From assembly GCA_965221135.1 (NCBI GenBank), contig CBDCRZ010000069.1:248001-312000 (forward strand): 64,000 nucleotides of DNA, read 5' to 3'. The stretch is from Sansalvadorimonas sp965221135. GTDB lineage: Bacteria; Pseudomonadota; Gammaproteobacteria; Pseudomonadales; Endozoicomonadaceae. How positions within the stretch are numbered: the stretch's first letter is position 1; each line of letters opens with the position of its first letter. The position numbers and the translations under genes were made by a program. Under the pieces are notes generated by a model, which saw nothing but the letters and a program-made list of their open reading frames with translations, made no database searches and had not been told where the DNA came from. Positions 17,657-26,641 of this stretch are shown piece by piece.

Positions 17657-18008
17657 TTAGCAGATGGTTTCTTCATGCCTGATGCGCAAATTATCATTCA
17701 AAATAGACGGATGTAGGTACTCTGAGAATGGTTGAGGTTGGGCAGAGTGTCTTAGCGCGCAGATTACTTTCGAGCATGTAGTATTTTTATTGACTGGTTT
17801 CTTAAAGAAATTGTTTCGCTGTTCGGGGCTCAAAGATGGTTCCAGTTTTTTAAACTCAGTATCGGCCAAGTCTGTTTCACCGGTAAAATACAAAATAGCT
17901 ATGTGATTTAATGTATCGTCCCTTCTTGCATTGGGTAATGCTTATCAGTATTTCAAATGCAGGTTTAAAAGCCCTGAAAAGTTTTTCTCTCTCTTCTTTT
18001 TTTCGAGG
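17657..18008 (-). pseudogene. decayed 3' end of the second pentapeptide-repeat paralog
   Basis: Directly after the TAG that ends the 976-codon frame, the same frame continues with PRKKEEREKLFRAFKP, matching PRKKEDIKNTCCVFKP in the complete paralog. Near 17940 the match switches frame by one base (LPNARRDDTLNHIA, then YFTGET and LEPSLSPEQRN), continuing to 17657. One nonsense change and one frameshift have thus removed about 110 codons. Confidence 0.8.
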
Positions 18009-20939
18009 CTATTTAAAAGTTATGCCTGTAAGGTCGCAATTTTTGCACACGTGGTTGGGCAAGTCTGATCGATCAAATAAGCTATCAGATAAAGATGAGT
18101 TTTGAATAATTAAACCGTGAATATTCGTTTCTGTGAAAGTGGCTCCTGTCATATCTGTATTCTTTATAAATGACTGGTCACCTTTAAAAATAACACCTGA
18201 GAATCTGGATTCCTTAGCATTATTGCTGTTGAATACAGTGTTTTCAAAGGTGCTGTTAGTGAACTTTATTTTTTGTAAATTTGAACTAACAAAGGTGCAA
18301 TCTTCAATTTCTGAGTATGAAAAATATAAGCGTGAAAGATCAGAGTTGTAGAAACAGATACCTTTTAATTTAATCTGTGTGAGCGATAAACTGCTGTTGA
18401 TATAATTGAATTTTATATCCTCAAATACTAAAGAATCACATCTAAACTTTTTATTACACATTATAAATTTTCTGAAGTCATCATGAGAGCCGAACTGACC
18501 TATAAGTGCTTTAATACCTCTGTTACAAGACGGTTCTTCCTTTCCCGAAAGTAGTACACTGTCATCACAAAGGTATCTATGTGCATGACTTAACATATAA
18601 TCTGGCATCAGATCTGGCGCATCCCAAATTGCCTGTAATGGAATGGATTGGAGGGGCAGTTCTCTATCCGAATCCCAAGGGGAAGTATTAAGGAGCTTGT
18701 GCCACTGTACTTCATTCAGGGTTATAAAAGGCAAAAGCCCTGAACCCACAAGTTCGTGGATTTTTTCGATAAATTGACCAGGCTCACTGTCGAGCCAGTT
18801 TTGGGCAGCGCTGACTATCGGCATGATTTTCTCCTGTTCAGTAAGAGGGAAGTAACCACTAAAATAGGCATTGCTGAGATATTGCCACCGTGGTGGGGTT
18901 GCTCCGGTAAAATCACAGGATTCAAACCAGTTCTTACCAAATTGAAGACTTTTAAGGGAGGTATGCGTAAAATCTACCTGTTTCAGGTGATGATCCAGAC
19001 CCCTTTTAAGGGAGGGGCTGATTACCCCCCTGTCATTAAATTGTAAATCAAGAATACAGCGGTCAGTATATGCTCGAATAAGGTTTTGTTCGTCAATAAC
19101 ATGTGCTGCTAAAAAACCTTGTAGACGGACGGCTTGTTTAGGATTGGGCCCGTTAAGAAAAAACAGAAATGCCTCTTTTTGTTCAGGTTTTCTTACGAGA
19201 AGCATGCCGGTATTCGGATGATAATGGTGACTCTTTACACCGGTTATAATACTTGGTTTGTCTGAGCTCAGAATGTGTAGCTCATCACCTGAACGGAACA
19301 GTAAAGTACTTTTACACCCTGATTGGAAATGGCAGTTATCCTGTAATAAAAGTTGTTTGTGGTGTTGTTTTATTCTTCCATTGTTTATGTAAAGAATATC
19401 AGCCTGACAGGTATTGTGTTGGCATGGGATAATTGCATAGTTGTTACCTATAAATTGTTTCTGCAGTGATGGCAGCGTTGATTCATCGTCATGCCAATAA
19501 TCGTGAATCCCAGCCATAAAAAACCAGGCCCTGGAAAGCTGATAGCGTTGCCTTGCTGCTTTCAACCTGGCTTCAGATAATTCTGTACATTCGGCACTCC
19601 ACCACTCTGATTGGTGCAGGTGTTGTAAAAAAAGAAGTGCGTCGCTTAAATTATCGCTACTAAGGGATAAATAATTTCCCGGTAAGTCACTAAACTCACC
19701 TCTTTTCACGTTGCCTTTTAAAAAAACTGAATTGCGAAAAACTTTTAAGGTTTCAGTATGGAGATCAGTGTCTAATTGTATGCCATATTCATGGTTTGTA
19801 ATAAAGCAGGCCAGATGGAGTGCCTGAGGGGGGAAATCAGTTTCATTCTCTTTAAGCAGGCGAAAGCTGGCAGAGGATTCATGGCTTTTGGTGTGAACCT
19901 CTATTTTCGGTGTGCAACGACCTATTATCCTACACCTTTCAAAATAGGTGATAATTTCCTGAAGCTTATTATGTTCTCTGGGGCTCCAGGGAGTCGGCAT
20001 TTTATATCTTAAGGAATGAAAAGGATCATGTATCTGATAGGTCGCAACATCTTCCTCTACACCATCGAATTCTAAAACAGGCGTGTCGTAAAAAAATCCA
20101 ACAGGGTGAATATTAAGAAGCCATGTCTTATTGAAGAACTCAATATCAATAGGGTCTATTTGAGGGTAAAAAAAACTAATATTTTCAGATAGGCGCCAGT
20201 ATAAATCATCACTCAATAAGTTAAGTCCTCTTAACTCTTTAAGTGCAGGAGCCCATTTATCACTGTAAAATTCATCCCACGGAAGTGCATCTATATTTTG
20301 CAGTGTTGTTGTTTTAAAAAAATTATTGTAACGAAACTTAACAGGGTGATTCCTATAATAGAAAGAAATGAAAATCCCGCTTTTCATAAACAGCTTAAAT
20401 GATCTGTTCCATGGATAGTTTTCTTCTCCGAGAGAATGCAGTTCTGCCGACAGTTTTCTATACAGCACTCTTTCTTCATCGCTGATCTGTTCATCGTTAA
20501 TAACCCGGGTTTCCAGAAAGTTTGTGACTTCTGTGACGAAACGTGCCATTCCAGGCATGGGACAGGTGCGTTCAGCGGGAAGTGTATTGATATGCTCTTC
20601 AAGGTGAGCTCTGATTTCAAGCCCATGTTTTGCCAGATCAGAAGCAAAATCAGGATTCTGTGCAGAAACCATATCAGCCACGCTTTTAGGGTTTAGTTGT
20701 GCTTTCGTGGTTGACCTTGTTGTTATTGTGGATCCGGTTCCGGTTCCAGGGAAGTCGGGTTTGTTTTCCGCAGTATCGGCAGATGAGTGCGGCAGTTGCT
20801 TTCTTTGTGCGGCACGCTTTGTTTTCTGGCCCAAGAAAACGGGACTCCTCGTTTTACGAGATTTTTTTATAAACGGTGTTTCATCCATGAGAGAGGGAGG
20901 TTGACGTTTATTTCCCTGAACTTGTTTGGCCATATCCAT
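18009..20939 (-). CDS. pentapeptide-repeat protein, truncated paralog
   Basis: This 976-residue product is co-linear with the complete paralog at 11783-15136: a basic disordered leader, a highly conserved helical domain at about residues 85-190, a long central region, and pentapeptide-type repeats near the end (CFYNSDLSRLYF, CTFVSSNLQKIKF). It stops at a TAG at 18009, about 110 codons before the paralog does, and homologous sequence continues beyond the stop. Whether the shortened protein still works is unknown. Both copies point the same way and flank the interrupted surface-type gene, suggesting local duplication. Confidence 0.75.
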   Translation of the reverse strand: MDMAKQVQGNKRQPPSLMDETPFIKKSRKTRSPVFLGQKTKRAAQRKQLPHSSADTAENKPDFPGTGTGSTITTRSTTKAQLNPKSVADMVSAQNPDFASDLAKHGLEIRAHLEEHINTLPAERTCPMPGMARFVTEVTNFLETRVINDEQISDEERVLYRKLSAELHSLGEENYPWNRSFKLFMKSGIFISFYYRNHPVKFRYNNFFKTTTLQNIDALPWDEFYSDKWAPALKELRGLNLLSDDLYWRLSENISFFYPQIDPIDIEFFNKTWLLNIHPVGFFYDTPVLEFDGVEEDVATYQIHDPFHSLRYKMPTPWSPREHNKLQEIITYFERCRIIGRCTPKIEVHTKSHESSASFRLLKENETDFPPQALHLACFITNHEYGIQLDTDLHTETLKVFRNSVFLKGNVKRGEFSDLPGNYLSLSSDNLSDALLFLQHLHQSEWWSAECTELSEARLKAARQRYQLSRAWFFMAGIHDYWHDDESTLPSLQKQFIGNNYAIIPCQHNTCQADILYINNGRIKQHHKQLLLQDNCHFQSGCKSTLLFRSGDELHILSSDKPSIITGVKSHHYHPNTGMLLVRKPEQKEAFLFFLNGPNPKQAVRLQGFLAAHVIDEQNLIRAYTDRCILDLQFNDRGVISPSLKRGLDHHLKQVDFTHTSLKSLQFGKNWFESCDFTGATPPRWQYLSNAYFSGYFPLTEQEKIMPIVSAAQNWLDSEPGQFIEKIHELVGSGLLPFITLNEVQWHKLLNTSPWDSDRELPLQSIPLQAIWDAPDLMPDYMLSHAHRYLCDDSVLLSGKEEPSCNRGIKALIGQFGSHDDFRKFIMCNKKFRCDSLVFEDIKFNYINSSLSLTQIKLKGICFYNSDLSRLYFSYSEIEDCTFVSSNLQKIKFTNSTFENTVFNSNNAKESRFSGVIFKGDQSFIKNTDMTGATFTETNIHGLIIQNSSLSDSLFDRSDLPNHVCKNCDLTGITFK

Positions 20940-20995
20940 ATCCCTGTTATCCCTAACTATTCAAATTAAACTATCAGGGTGGACAGACAGAGGGC

Positions 20996-21011
20996 ATAAC
21001 AACCGTGTTAC
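20996..21011 (-). promoter_or_regulatory. shared upstream dyad, copy 2
   Basis: ATAACA-ACCG-TGTTAC lies 57 bp upstream of the start at 20939, the same spacing as copy 1. It differs from the site before the gene at 25539 in its spacer and its last base. Confidence 0.45.
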
Positions 21012-21131
21012 ATTGACTAACAACAGTGTTAAAGGTAAAAAAAATGCGTGTTTCCGACGAAAAGCCTTCTTTAATGCCCCTGGCAACAGTAACCATTAAC
21101 GGTTTTTTCTTAGAAACAAATTCAGGGAACT

Positions 21132-21159
21132 AAAAAAGGTGCCGCCGGGCACCTTTTTT
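21132..21159 (-). terminator. terminator after the NhaC-type antiporter gene
   Basis: A 12-bp stem AAAAAAGGTGCC / GGCACCTTTTTT with a 4-nt loop is flanked by A- and T-runs, so it can act in both directions. It sits about 50 bp past the antiporter stop codon. Confidence 0.85.
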
Positions 21160-21207
21160 ATTTCTGTATTTTTGAAGCTGTTCGAACAGTTCTGGAGTCG
21201 AAGTGGT

Positions 21208-22788
21208 TCAGGCGACCACAGGCTTTAACTCGTGGTTCTCTGGTGTTGCCGACATCTTGCGGAACAAGGTCACAACCACACCAAAAGCGACCGCAGAAAC
21301 AGCAAAGCCAATCGCAACAGAACCTGTAAAGCCCATAGTGATGTAACCCGCCAGACAGATCAGAGCCACGGAAGCGGCATAAGGAACCTGTGTGGTGACA
21401 TGGTCAATATGATTACAACCCGCACCAGTGGACGACAGAATTGTTGTATCAGAAATCGGGGAGCTATGGTCACCAAATACAGAACCTGCCAGTACAGCAG
21501 CCAGTGTTGGCAACAGTAGAGCCATATCTGTTGCCGCAGCCATATCACCAGCGATAGGCAGCATAATGCCGAAGGTGCCCCAGCTGGAGCCGGTGGCCAC
21601 ACCCATCACACAAGTGAGCAGGAACATTAGAGCAGGTAACCACTGACTGCCCATAGTGCTGCCAACCAGACCCGCGAGGAAACGTCCGGTTTCCAGATTG
21701 CCGATTACGTCTGTCAGAACCCAGGCCAGAATCAGAATTGCGATAGAACCGGTCATGGACTTCACACCTGCGATACAGGCAGTATTGATCTCACGGCCGG
21801 GTGTTTTTAAACGCAGCAGCATAGCGATACAGGTGATGATACCAACCGCGCCACCGAAGGCCAGAGAGGTAGCGACGTCGGTGTTCTTGAATGCACCGAG
21901 GATGCTGAAGGTTTCACCTTCCAGCGTAAGTTCCTGTCCACCGGTAACCATCATGGCGGCAACTGTCGCCATAACCAGAAGGCTGACAGGCAGCACCAGG
22001 TCGGCAACTGTTCCACGGCTTTCGCTTTGAGGCTCTGTGCTTTCCAGGGGGTTAATATTGCCAAGCTGACCACGACGGGCCCGTTCTGCGTGGGCTTTCA
22101 TTGGGCCAATGTTCAGGTCCATGGATGCTACTGCAAGCACCATCAGCAGGGTAAATACAGCGTAGAGGTTCATGGGAACCATGGTGACAAATGCAGAGAT
22201 GGCGCTGATGTCTGTCACACCATGGGCCAGCAGGATGCCACCAACCAGGGAAATAATATAAGCACCCCAGCTGGAAATCGGTGTAATCACACACACAGGC
22301 GATGCCGTGGAATCCAGCAGGTAAGCCAGTTTGGCGCGGGGAACATTGTTGCGGTCAGTCAGTGGACGACTGATATTGCCGACGGTCAGCGCATTGAAGT
22401 AATCATCAATAAAAATGATCAGACCCAAAACAACGGTCGTCAGCTGTGCACCTTTGCTGGTGCGCACACGACGTCGGGCCCACTCCCCAAATGCCTGGGT
22501 ACCGCCAGCCAGAGATATACAGCTGGTCATTACACCAAGGAAAACAGGGAATAACAGAATATAAACTCTACCGGTGTTGATAGCGCCATCTTCCCAAAAA
22601 ATACCGGCCAACACCTGCGCCAGATATTGCATAGCATTGGGAGGGTTGAAGCCGGTCAGAAGAAGCGCACCCACAAGAGCACCGGCGCTGAGTGAAAGAA
22701 GTGTTCTACGGGTAAGAACCGCCAGTCCAATAGCGACCGCCGGTGCTAAAACAGAAAGGGGAGATGTTGCGTAACTCATTAAATCCAT
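21208..22788 (-). CDS. NhaC-family Na+/H+ antiporter
   Basis: The 526-residue inner-membrane protein has about 11-12 hydrophobic segments and conserved features of the NhaC / YuiF-type carriers: DDYFNALTVG near residue 130, GSSWGTFGIMLPIA near 400, and FGDHSSPISDTT near 435. Such proteins exchange sodium for protons, or act as related amino-acid/proton exchangers; the substrate cannot be read from sequence. The gene ends at a strong terminator. Its first 120 codons and about 470 bp of upstream DNA occur a second time at 25757-26568. Confidence 0.85.
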   Translation of the reverse strand: MDLMSYATSPLSVLAPAVAIGLAVLTRRTLLSLSAGALVGALLLTGFNPPNAMQYLAQVLAGIFWEDGAINTGRVYILLFPVFLGVMTSCISLAGGTQAFGEWARRRVRTSKGAQLTTVVLGLIIFIDDYFNALTVGNISRPLTDRNNVPRAKLAYLLDSTASPVCVITPISSWGAYIISLVGGILLAHGVTDISAISAFVTMVPMNLYAVFTLLMVLAVASMDLNIGPMKAHAERARRGQLGNINPLESTEPQSESRGTVADLVLPVSLLVMATVAAMMVTGGQELTLEGETFSILGAFKNTDVATSLAFGGAVGIITCIAMLLRLKTPGREINTACIAGVKSMTGSIAILILAWVLTDVIGNLETGRFLAGLVGSTMGSQWLPALMFLLTCVMGVATGSSWGTFGIMLPIAGDMAAATDMALLLPTLAAVLAGSVFGDHSSPISDTTILSSTGAGCNHIDHVTTQVPYAASVALICLAGYITMGFTGSVAIGFAVSAVAFGVVVTLFRKMSATPENHELKPVVA

Positions 22789-23262
22789 ACTACTGATCTC
22801 TGGAAAATAAGATGATCAGGAGCGCGAAACAAGAAGTGAAAACCAGACAAACGCCCGGAACGCTACAGACACAGAAGCCTGCCAGCATCAGCATGGTTTC
22901 ATTTCATATTCGGTAGCACTCCACGGTTAGTCTGGCGTGAAGAGACTCCACATCCAGACAAGCCCTGATGGCGAATGTATTGCTGACAGCAGAGTCTGCG
23001 TCAGAAACACCGTGACAGTGTGCAGCCTGTTCGGCGACACCCCAGTCCTGCAGCTTTGACCTGCTGCAGGCTTCGGCAAAGTTCCCTTTCCCTGGCTCTC
23101 ATTGATGTCACTCCAGAATCAGTTACTGATGAACTATGCGCCTCTACCATTCGAAACCTGGTCACAAGTATCCACAGGTAAACCGTATTCTCAATGTGGA
23201 AAACCGAAGGGTACGCACAATTCGCTTGCTAATAAGCCATTAACACAGAGGTGGTTGATGAC
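22431..23262. repeat. duplicated segment, copy 1 (5' end and upstream of the antiporter gene)
   Basis: This block is nearly identical to 25757-26568. Differences by eye are scattered substitutions plus small indels (for example a 4-bp difference near 23032 and a short one near 22470). Copy 1 retains the intact antiporter gene. Confidence 0.9.
22789..23160 (-). pseudogene. disrupted copy of the small upstream frame found intact at 26110-26472
   Basis: Compared with the intact 120-codon frame of the second copy, this copy has a 4-bp length difference that shifts the frame and a TGA in place of an Arg-type codon (in the segment encoding RI-NETMLMLAG). It is listed only because the other copy is open; coding status is uncertain for both. 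Confidence 0.3.
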
Positions 23263-23625
23263 GAAAAAAGAGAGGTAAGATCAAATTATCATCATTAACT
23301 GCCTGAACTTATGGAATCAGTTGTGCTTATATATTCAGCAGAATAAAAACCACGGGACATTAGCGAAGCGGGTGTTTCAATGAAACAAGGAGGAAATAAA
23401 CAAAAGAAAAATATTACCTGTTTTCTTTTCAAACTATCTTTTCAAACTATATTCAACACACTTCAATGGGGGGCTTTGCTGTGATCCTGACATACCGTTC
23501 AATGATGAGAATCCACATAAGGCTGAAACTTGTTGCATTATTTTCAATGTAATCAATAGCAACAGAGGAAGAATCAGCAGGAGAATAAGCCGTTACTGTT
23601 GTTGGTTCTTATTTTTGCTGATTCC
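23263..23625. other. gene-free AT-rich stretch with a hairpin
   Basis: I see no gene. The part next to 23625 holds an interrupted hairpin (AATCAGCA at 23572-23579 and AATAAG at 23584-23589, pairing with CTTATT and TGCTGATT at 23608-23623) just past the stop codon of the gene at 23626. Confidence 0.55.
23572..23623 (-). terminator. hairpin after the 23626 gene, candidate terminator
   Basis: An 8-bp plus 6-bp stem interrupted by a small internal loop lies immediately downstream of the stop codon. There is no strong T-run on the minus strand, so termination activity is only a possibility. Confidence 0.45.
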
Positions 23626-25539
23626 CTAAGCCTTTGATAGTTCCAAAACTAATTTTTCACAAAAAAACGTGAGACCCTGTATAAAAGTCACCATCGGCAT
23701 AACTTTACTACGTAGCCCTAAATAATAAGATTCGCCCAAAACAATATCCTGAGCGTTTGGCACTGGATAGAGTGTGCTATCAAGCTTTTTATGGTTGTAA
23801 ACACTGCCTGGATTGAGTTCGCCGGTTGATAGGGTTTTCTGAGTTGTCCAGAGAAGCAATTCTCTGGAGGACAGGTTCAGCCAACGACTGTATGTTTCAG
23901 TGTCGCTAAACGCTGACCTGAACGAAAAGGGCCGATTCAGAAAAGATCTGGCAAAGGTCTCAAGTACCTTTTCCAGAAACTGCTCAGTGCTGACGATGGC
24001 TTCAGGATTCTTGTAATGAAATGCATCTTCGCAGTGAGCAAAAGCATAAGTTAACAGCACGCCAAACAGATTATTGCCAATACAGTTCACAACACAGGCT
24101 TTTTGCTTAAACTTTTCTCCTTTATAGAAAAGAATACTCTCTTCTTCCTCGAATTCAGTTTCTAACCAACAATCTTGATAATCAAGAAGGTGTTCTTCAT
24201 TTATGATGTAGCTACTGACATGCCCATAAGATTCGAAATCACCCAAATCTCTCAACCCGGATACCCCCAGGTCGGAACGTTTAACGGCTCTGTCTCCTGC
24301 AATGATTAGGCCTGGAAGGGTATTTTGAGACCAGGCTTTATAGCCAACAAAATTGGGGAAAATATGCCAGATATTTCTGGAAGGTTCTTTTACGTAAGAG
24401 TGATAGATCGGCAATATGCTGGTATGCAAAATGCCACTGCTGGCCCAGAACCCCAGGTCAGCTACCGCTTTCATCAAGCCGCTTTCAACATCTGTAATGT
24501 TTTGCGGCACGTATTGCGTGGGTTCAATATCATCGACACAATACTGCTGATAATCCTTAGAAGCCAGAAATTCATATCCGCACAACCAAGCATCCCCATC
24601 AATTTCATGTTCTTTCAAGGGCGCTTCAATGGTTTCCAAAAGCTCTGGGCTGATGTCCTTTTTTCTTATACGAAAAACTGCACAGGGAATGGGGATTTCA
24701 CTTTTCAGGGGCAGTTCGTTTGATTGACAGAACTGATGCATTGTCTGTTCGCGCACCATGGTCTCCCAGGCCTCATCCTTCATTTGTAATTTGAAGTAGC
24801 GTTGCATTCCCGTGCTTTTATCCATAGTGGAGAAGGAGCGCCCGCCGTAGACCTTGCAATCTTCCGGGAAGCCCTGTTTAGTTTCAGTGACCTTTAGGGC
24901 ATCAGCATGTATTCGGGCTTGCCTTTCTACATACTGTTTGAGCTCTCTGCCAATGGCTGCATTGGGCAGTTGTAAGTCGAGCCCAACAAGTAACGCCTTT
25001 TCCAGTCCTTCTAAGGCATGGTTCGGGATTTCAGAGGTAAAAGCGAAGTGCTGAGTGAGAATATCAGAGTCAATGGTGTAACGGTGGGTGTGAGCTAATG
25101 ATGATGGATGGCAGGCTGTATTGGCCAGCCAGCCTGTTAAAGAAAAATCCTGCTGAGAACTCATTTTTTCAGGGATGTATATTTTGATCAGGTATTCGCA
25201 GATATTCTGCCGTCCGGCTTCGGACAGGCAACTGTCTTGCAAAAGTGACAAGATGAAGCCCGGCGTGCAGAAACCGGCAGGAAGAGTGTGCAGTTTAGTT
25301 ATTCCCTGTTCAATAATATATCTCTGCAAAGTACCTGATGCGGATTCAGAAGGTTGACACTCACGGGCACAGAGAGGGAGAGACTCAGGTTGTCCCTCCC
25401 CTGGTGTTTGTTGCAGGCTAGCTGACACAGGTGCATATTCCGGCCCAGTGTCCCTCTGCGCAGTACAGCTGTAACCTGGGTTTGATGTTTGAGAACTTAT
25501 TGGCCCCACGTGTTCGTCCTCCCTGAAATATGATTTCAT
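23626..25539 (-). CDS. unknown protein with possible kinase-like fold, putative effector
   Basis: This 637-residue protein has no signal peptide, a polar N-terminus (residues 1-70), and a central part whose order of motifs recalls a protein kinase fold. These are a strand with YFKLQM (candidate ATP-site Lys) near residue 245, a helix with VREQTMHQF (candidate Glu) near 258, GILHTSILPIYH near 377 in the catalytic-loop position, and GLRDLGDFESYG near 435 resembling a DFG-type segment. Glycine-loop and HRD motifs are not standard, so a pseudokinase, for instance of the SidJ-related kind, is one option. The assignment is inference. A perfect ATAACA-N4-TGTTAT dyad lies 27 bp upstream. Confidence 0.7.
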   Translation of the reverse strand: MKSYFREDEHVGPISSQTSNPGYSCTAQRDTGPEYAPVSASLQQTPGEGQPESLPLCARECQPSESASGTLQRYIIEQGITKLHTLPAGFCTPGFILSLLQDSCLSEAGRQNICEYLIKIYIPEKMSSQQDFSLTGWLANTACHPSSLAHTHRYTIDSDILTQHFAFTSEIPNHALEGLEKALLVGLDLQLPNAAIGRELKQYVERQARIHADALKVTETKQGFPEDCKVYGGRSFSTMDKSTGMQRYFKLQMKDEAWETMVREQTMHQFCQSNELPLKSEIPIPCAVFRIRKKDISPELLETIEAPLKEHEIDGDAWLCGYEFLASKDYQQYCVDDIEPTQYVPQNITDVESGLMKAVADLGFWASSGILHTSILPIYHSYVKEPSRNIWHIFPNFVGYKAWSQNTLPGLIIAGDRAVKRSDLGVSGLRDLGDFESYGHVSSYIINEEHLLDYQDCWLETEFEEEESILFYKGEKFKQKACVVNCIGNNLFGVLLTYAFAHCEDAFHYKNPEAIVSTEQFLEKVLETFARSFLNRPFSFRSAFSDTETYSRWLNLSSRELLLWTTQKTLSTGELNPGSVYNHKKLDSTLYPVPNAQDIVLGESYYLGLRSKVMPMVTFIQGLTFFCEKLVLELSKA

Positions 25540-25565
25540 TTTCAGGCCGGCAGTAATTAAAACCT

Positions 25566-25581
25566 ATAACAACAGTGTTAT
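25566..25581 (-). promoter_or_regulatory. shared upstream dyad, copy 3 (perfect arms)
   Basis: ATAACA-ACAG-TGTTAT is a perfect 6-bp dyad with a 4-bp spacer, 27 bp upstream of the start at 25539. Nearly the same sequence precedes both pentapeptide-repeat paralogs. Confidence 0.5.
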
Positions 25582-25671
25582 TATTTTTAACAAGACTCCG
25601 GGATTACCTCTTGAATTCATCGCAACTGCCTGCCTGGTATAATAAAATCTGCTGTCTGATTTGTTGCCTAA

Positions 25672-25746
25672 CCCGGATATTTCATAAACTTTCCTGAAGC
25701 GGCAAAGGGCAAGCGAGAACGGGAGCATGTTTATGAAATATCAGGG
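25672..25746. mobile_element. 75-bp MITE-like element with 4-bp target duplication
   Basis: The ends CCCGGATATTTCATAAAC (25672-25689) and its complement at 25729-25746 match at 17 of 18 positions, and the element is flanked on both sides by CTAA (25668-25671 and 25747-25750). There is no coding capacity. This is the layout of a miniature inverted-repeat element or a solo pair of insertion-sequence ends. Confidence 0.7.
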
Positions 25747-26108
25747 CTAAAGCATACAACGGTCGTTAACTGTGCACCTTTGCTGGTGCGCACCCGAGTC
25801 CACTCCCCAAATGCCTGGGTACCGCCAGCCAGAGATATACAGCTGGTCATTACACCAAGGAAAACAGGGAATAACAGAATATAAACTCTACCGGTGTTGA
25901 TAGCGCCATCTTCCCAAAAAATACCGGCCAACACCTGCGCCAGATATTGCATAGCATTGAGAGGGTTGAAGCCGGTCAGAAGAAGCGCACCCACAAGAGC
26001 ACCGGCGCTGAGTGAAAGAAGTGTTCTACGGGTATGAACCGCCAGTCCAATAGCGACCGCCGGTGCTAAAACAGAAAGGGGAGATGTTGCGTAACTCATT
26101 AAATCCAT
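25731..26108 (-). pseudogene. truncated second copy of the NhaC-type antiporter gene
   Basis: The frame starts MDLMSYATSP exactly like the intact antiporter and follows it for about 118 codons, with L25H, P50L and a two-residue deletion. It then runs into the unrelated, MITE-containing sequence and stops after 125 codons. Only the first few transmembrane segments remain, so a functional carrier is not expected. Confidence 0.85.
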
Positions 26109-26568
26109 ACTACTGATCTCTGGAAAACAAGATGATCAGAAGCGCGAAACAAGAAGTGAAAACCAGACAAACGCCCGGAAGGCTACAGACACAGAAGCCT
26201 GCCAGCATCAGCATAGTTTCATTTCTTATTCGGTAGCACTCCACGGTTAGTCTGGCGTGAAGAGACTCCACATCCAGAAAAGCCCTGATGGGGAAGACAG
26301 CAGAGCCTGCGTCAGAAACACCGTGACAGTGTGCAGCCTGTTCGGCGACACCCCATGCAGCTTTGACCTGCTGCAGGCTTCGGCAAAGTTCCCTTTCCCT
26401 GACTTTCATTAATGTCACTCCAGAATCAGTTACTGATGAACTATGCGCCTCTACCATTAGAAACCTGGTCACAAGAATCCACTGGTAAACCGTATTCTCA
26501 ATGGGGAAAACCGAAGGTTGCGCACAATTCGCTTGCTAATAAGCCATTAACACAGAGGAGTTGATAAC
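25757..26568. repeat. duplicated segment, copy 2
   Basis: This is the second copy of 22431-23262, in the same orientation. Its left edge lies 10 bp from the MITE-like element, and its right edge falls where both copies become AT-rich unrelated DNA. The kinase-like gene lies between the copies. Confidence 0.9.
26110..26472 (-). CDS. possible small protein upstream of the antiporter fragment
   Basis: An open frame of 120 codons ends one base before the start codon of the antiporter fragment, as in a translationally coupled pair. The C-terminal third has a hydrophobic segment (MLMLAGFCVCSLPG through CFALLIILF), so a small membrane protein is conceivable. The duplicate frame upstream of the intact antiporter is broken, and I recognise no family, so coding status is doubtful. 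Confidence 0.3.
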   Translation of the reverse strand: MTRFLMVEAHSSSVTDSGVTLMKVRERELCRSLQQVKAAWGVAEQAAHCHGVSDAGSAVFPIRAFLDVESLHARLTVECYRIRNETMLMLAGFCVCSLPGVCLVFTSCFALLIILFSRDQ

Positions 26569-26641
26569 AGATAAATACAAGTAGGAACAAAATATCATCA
26601 CCTACTAGCTGAACTCATAGAGGCAGCTGATATTTCAACAG

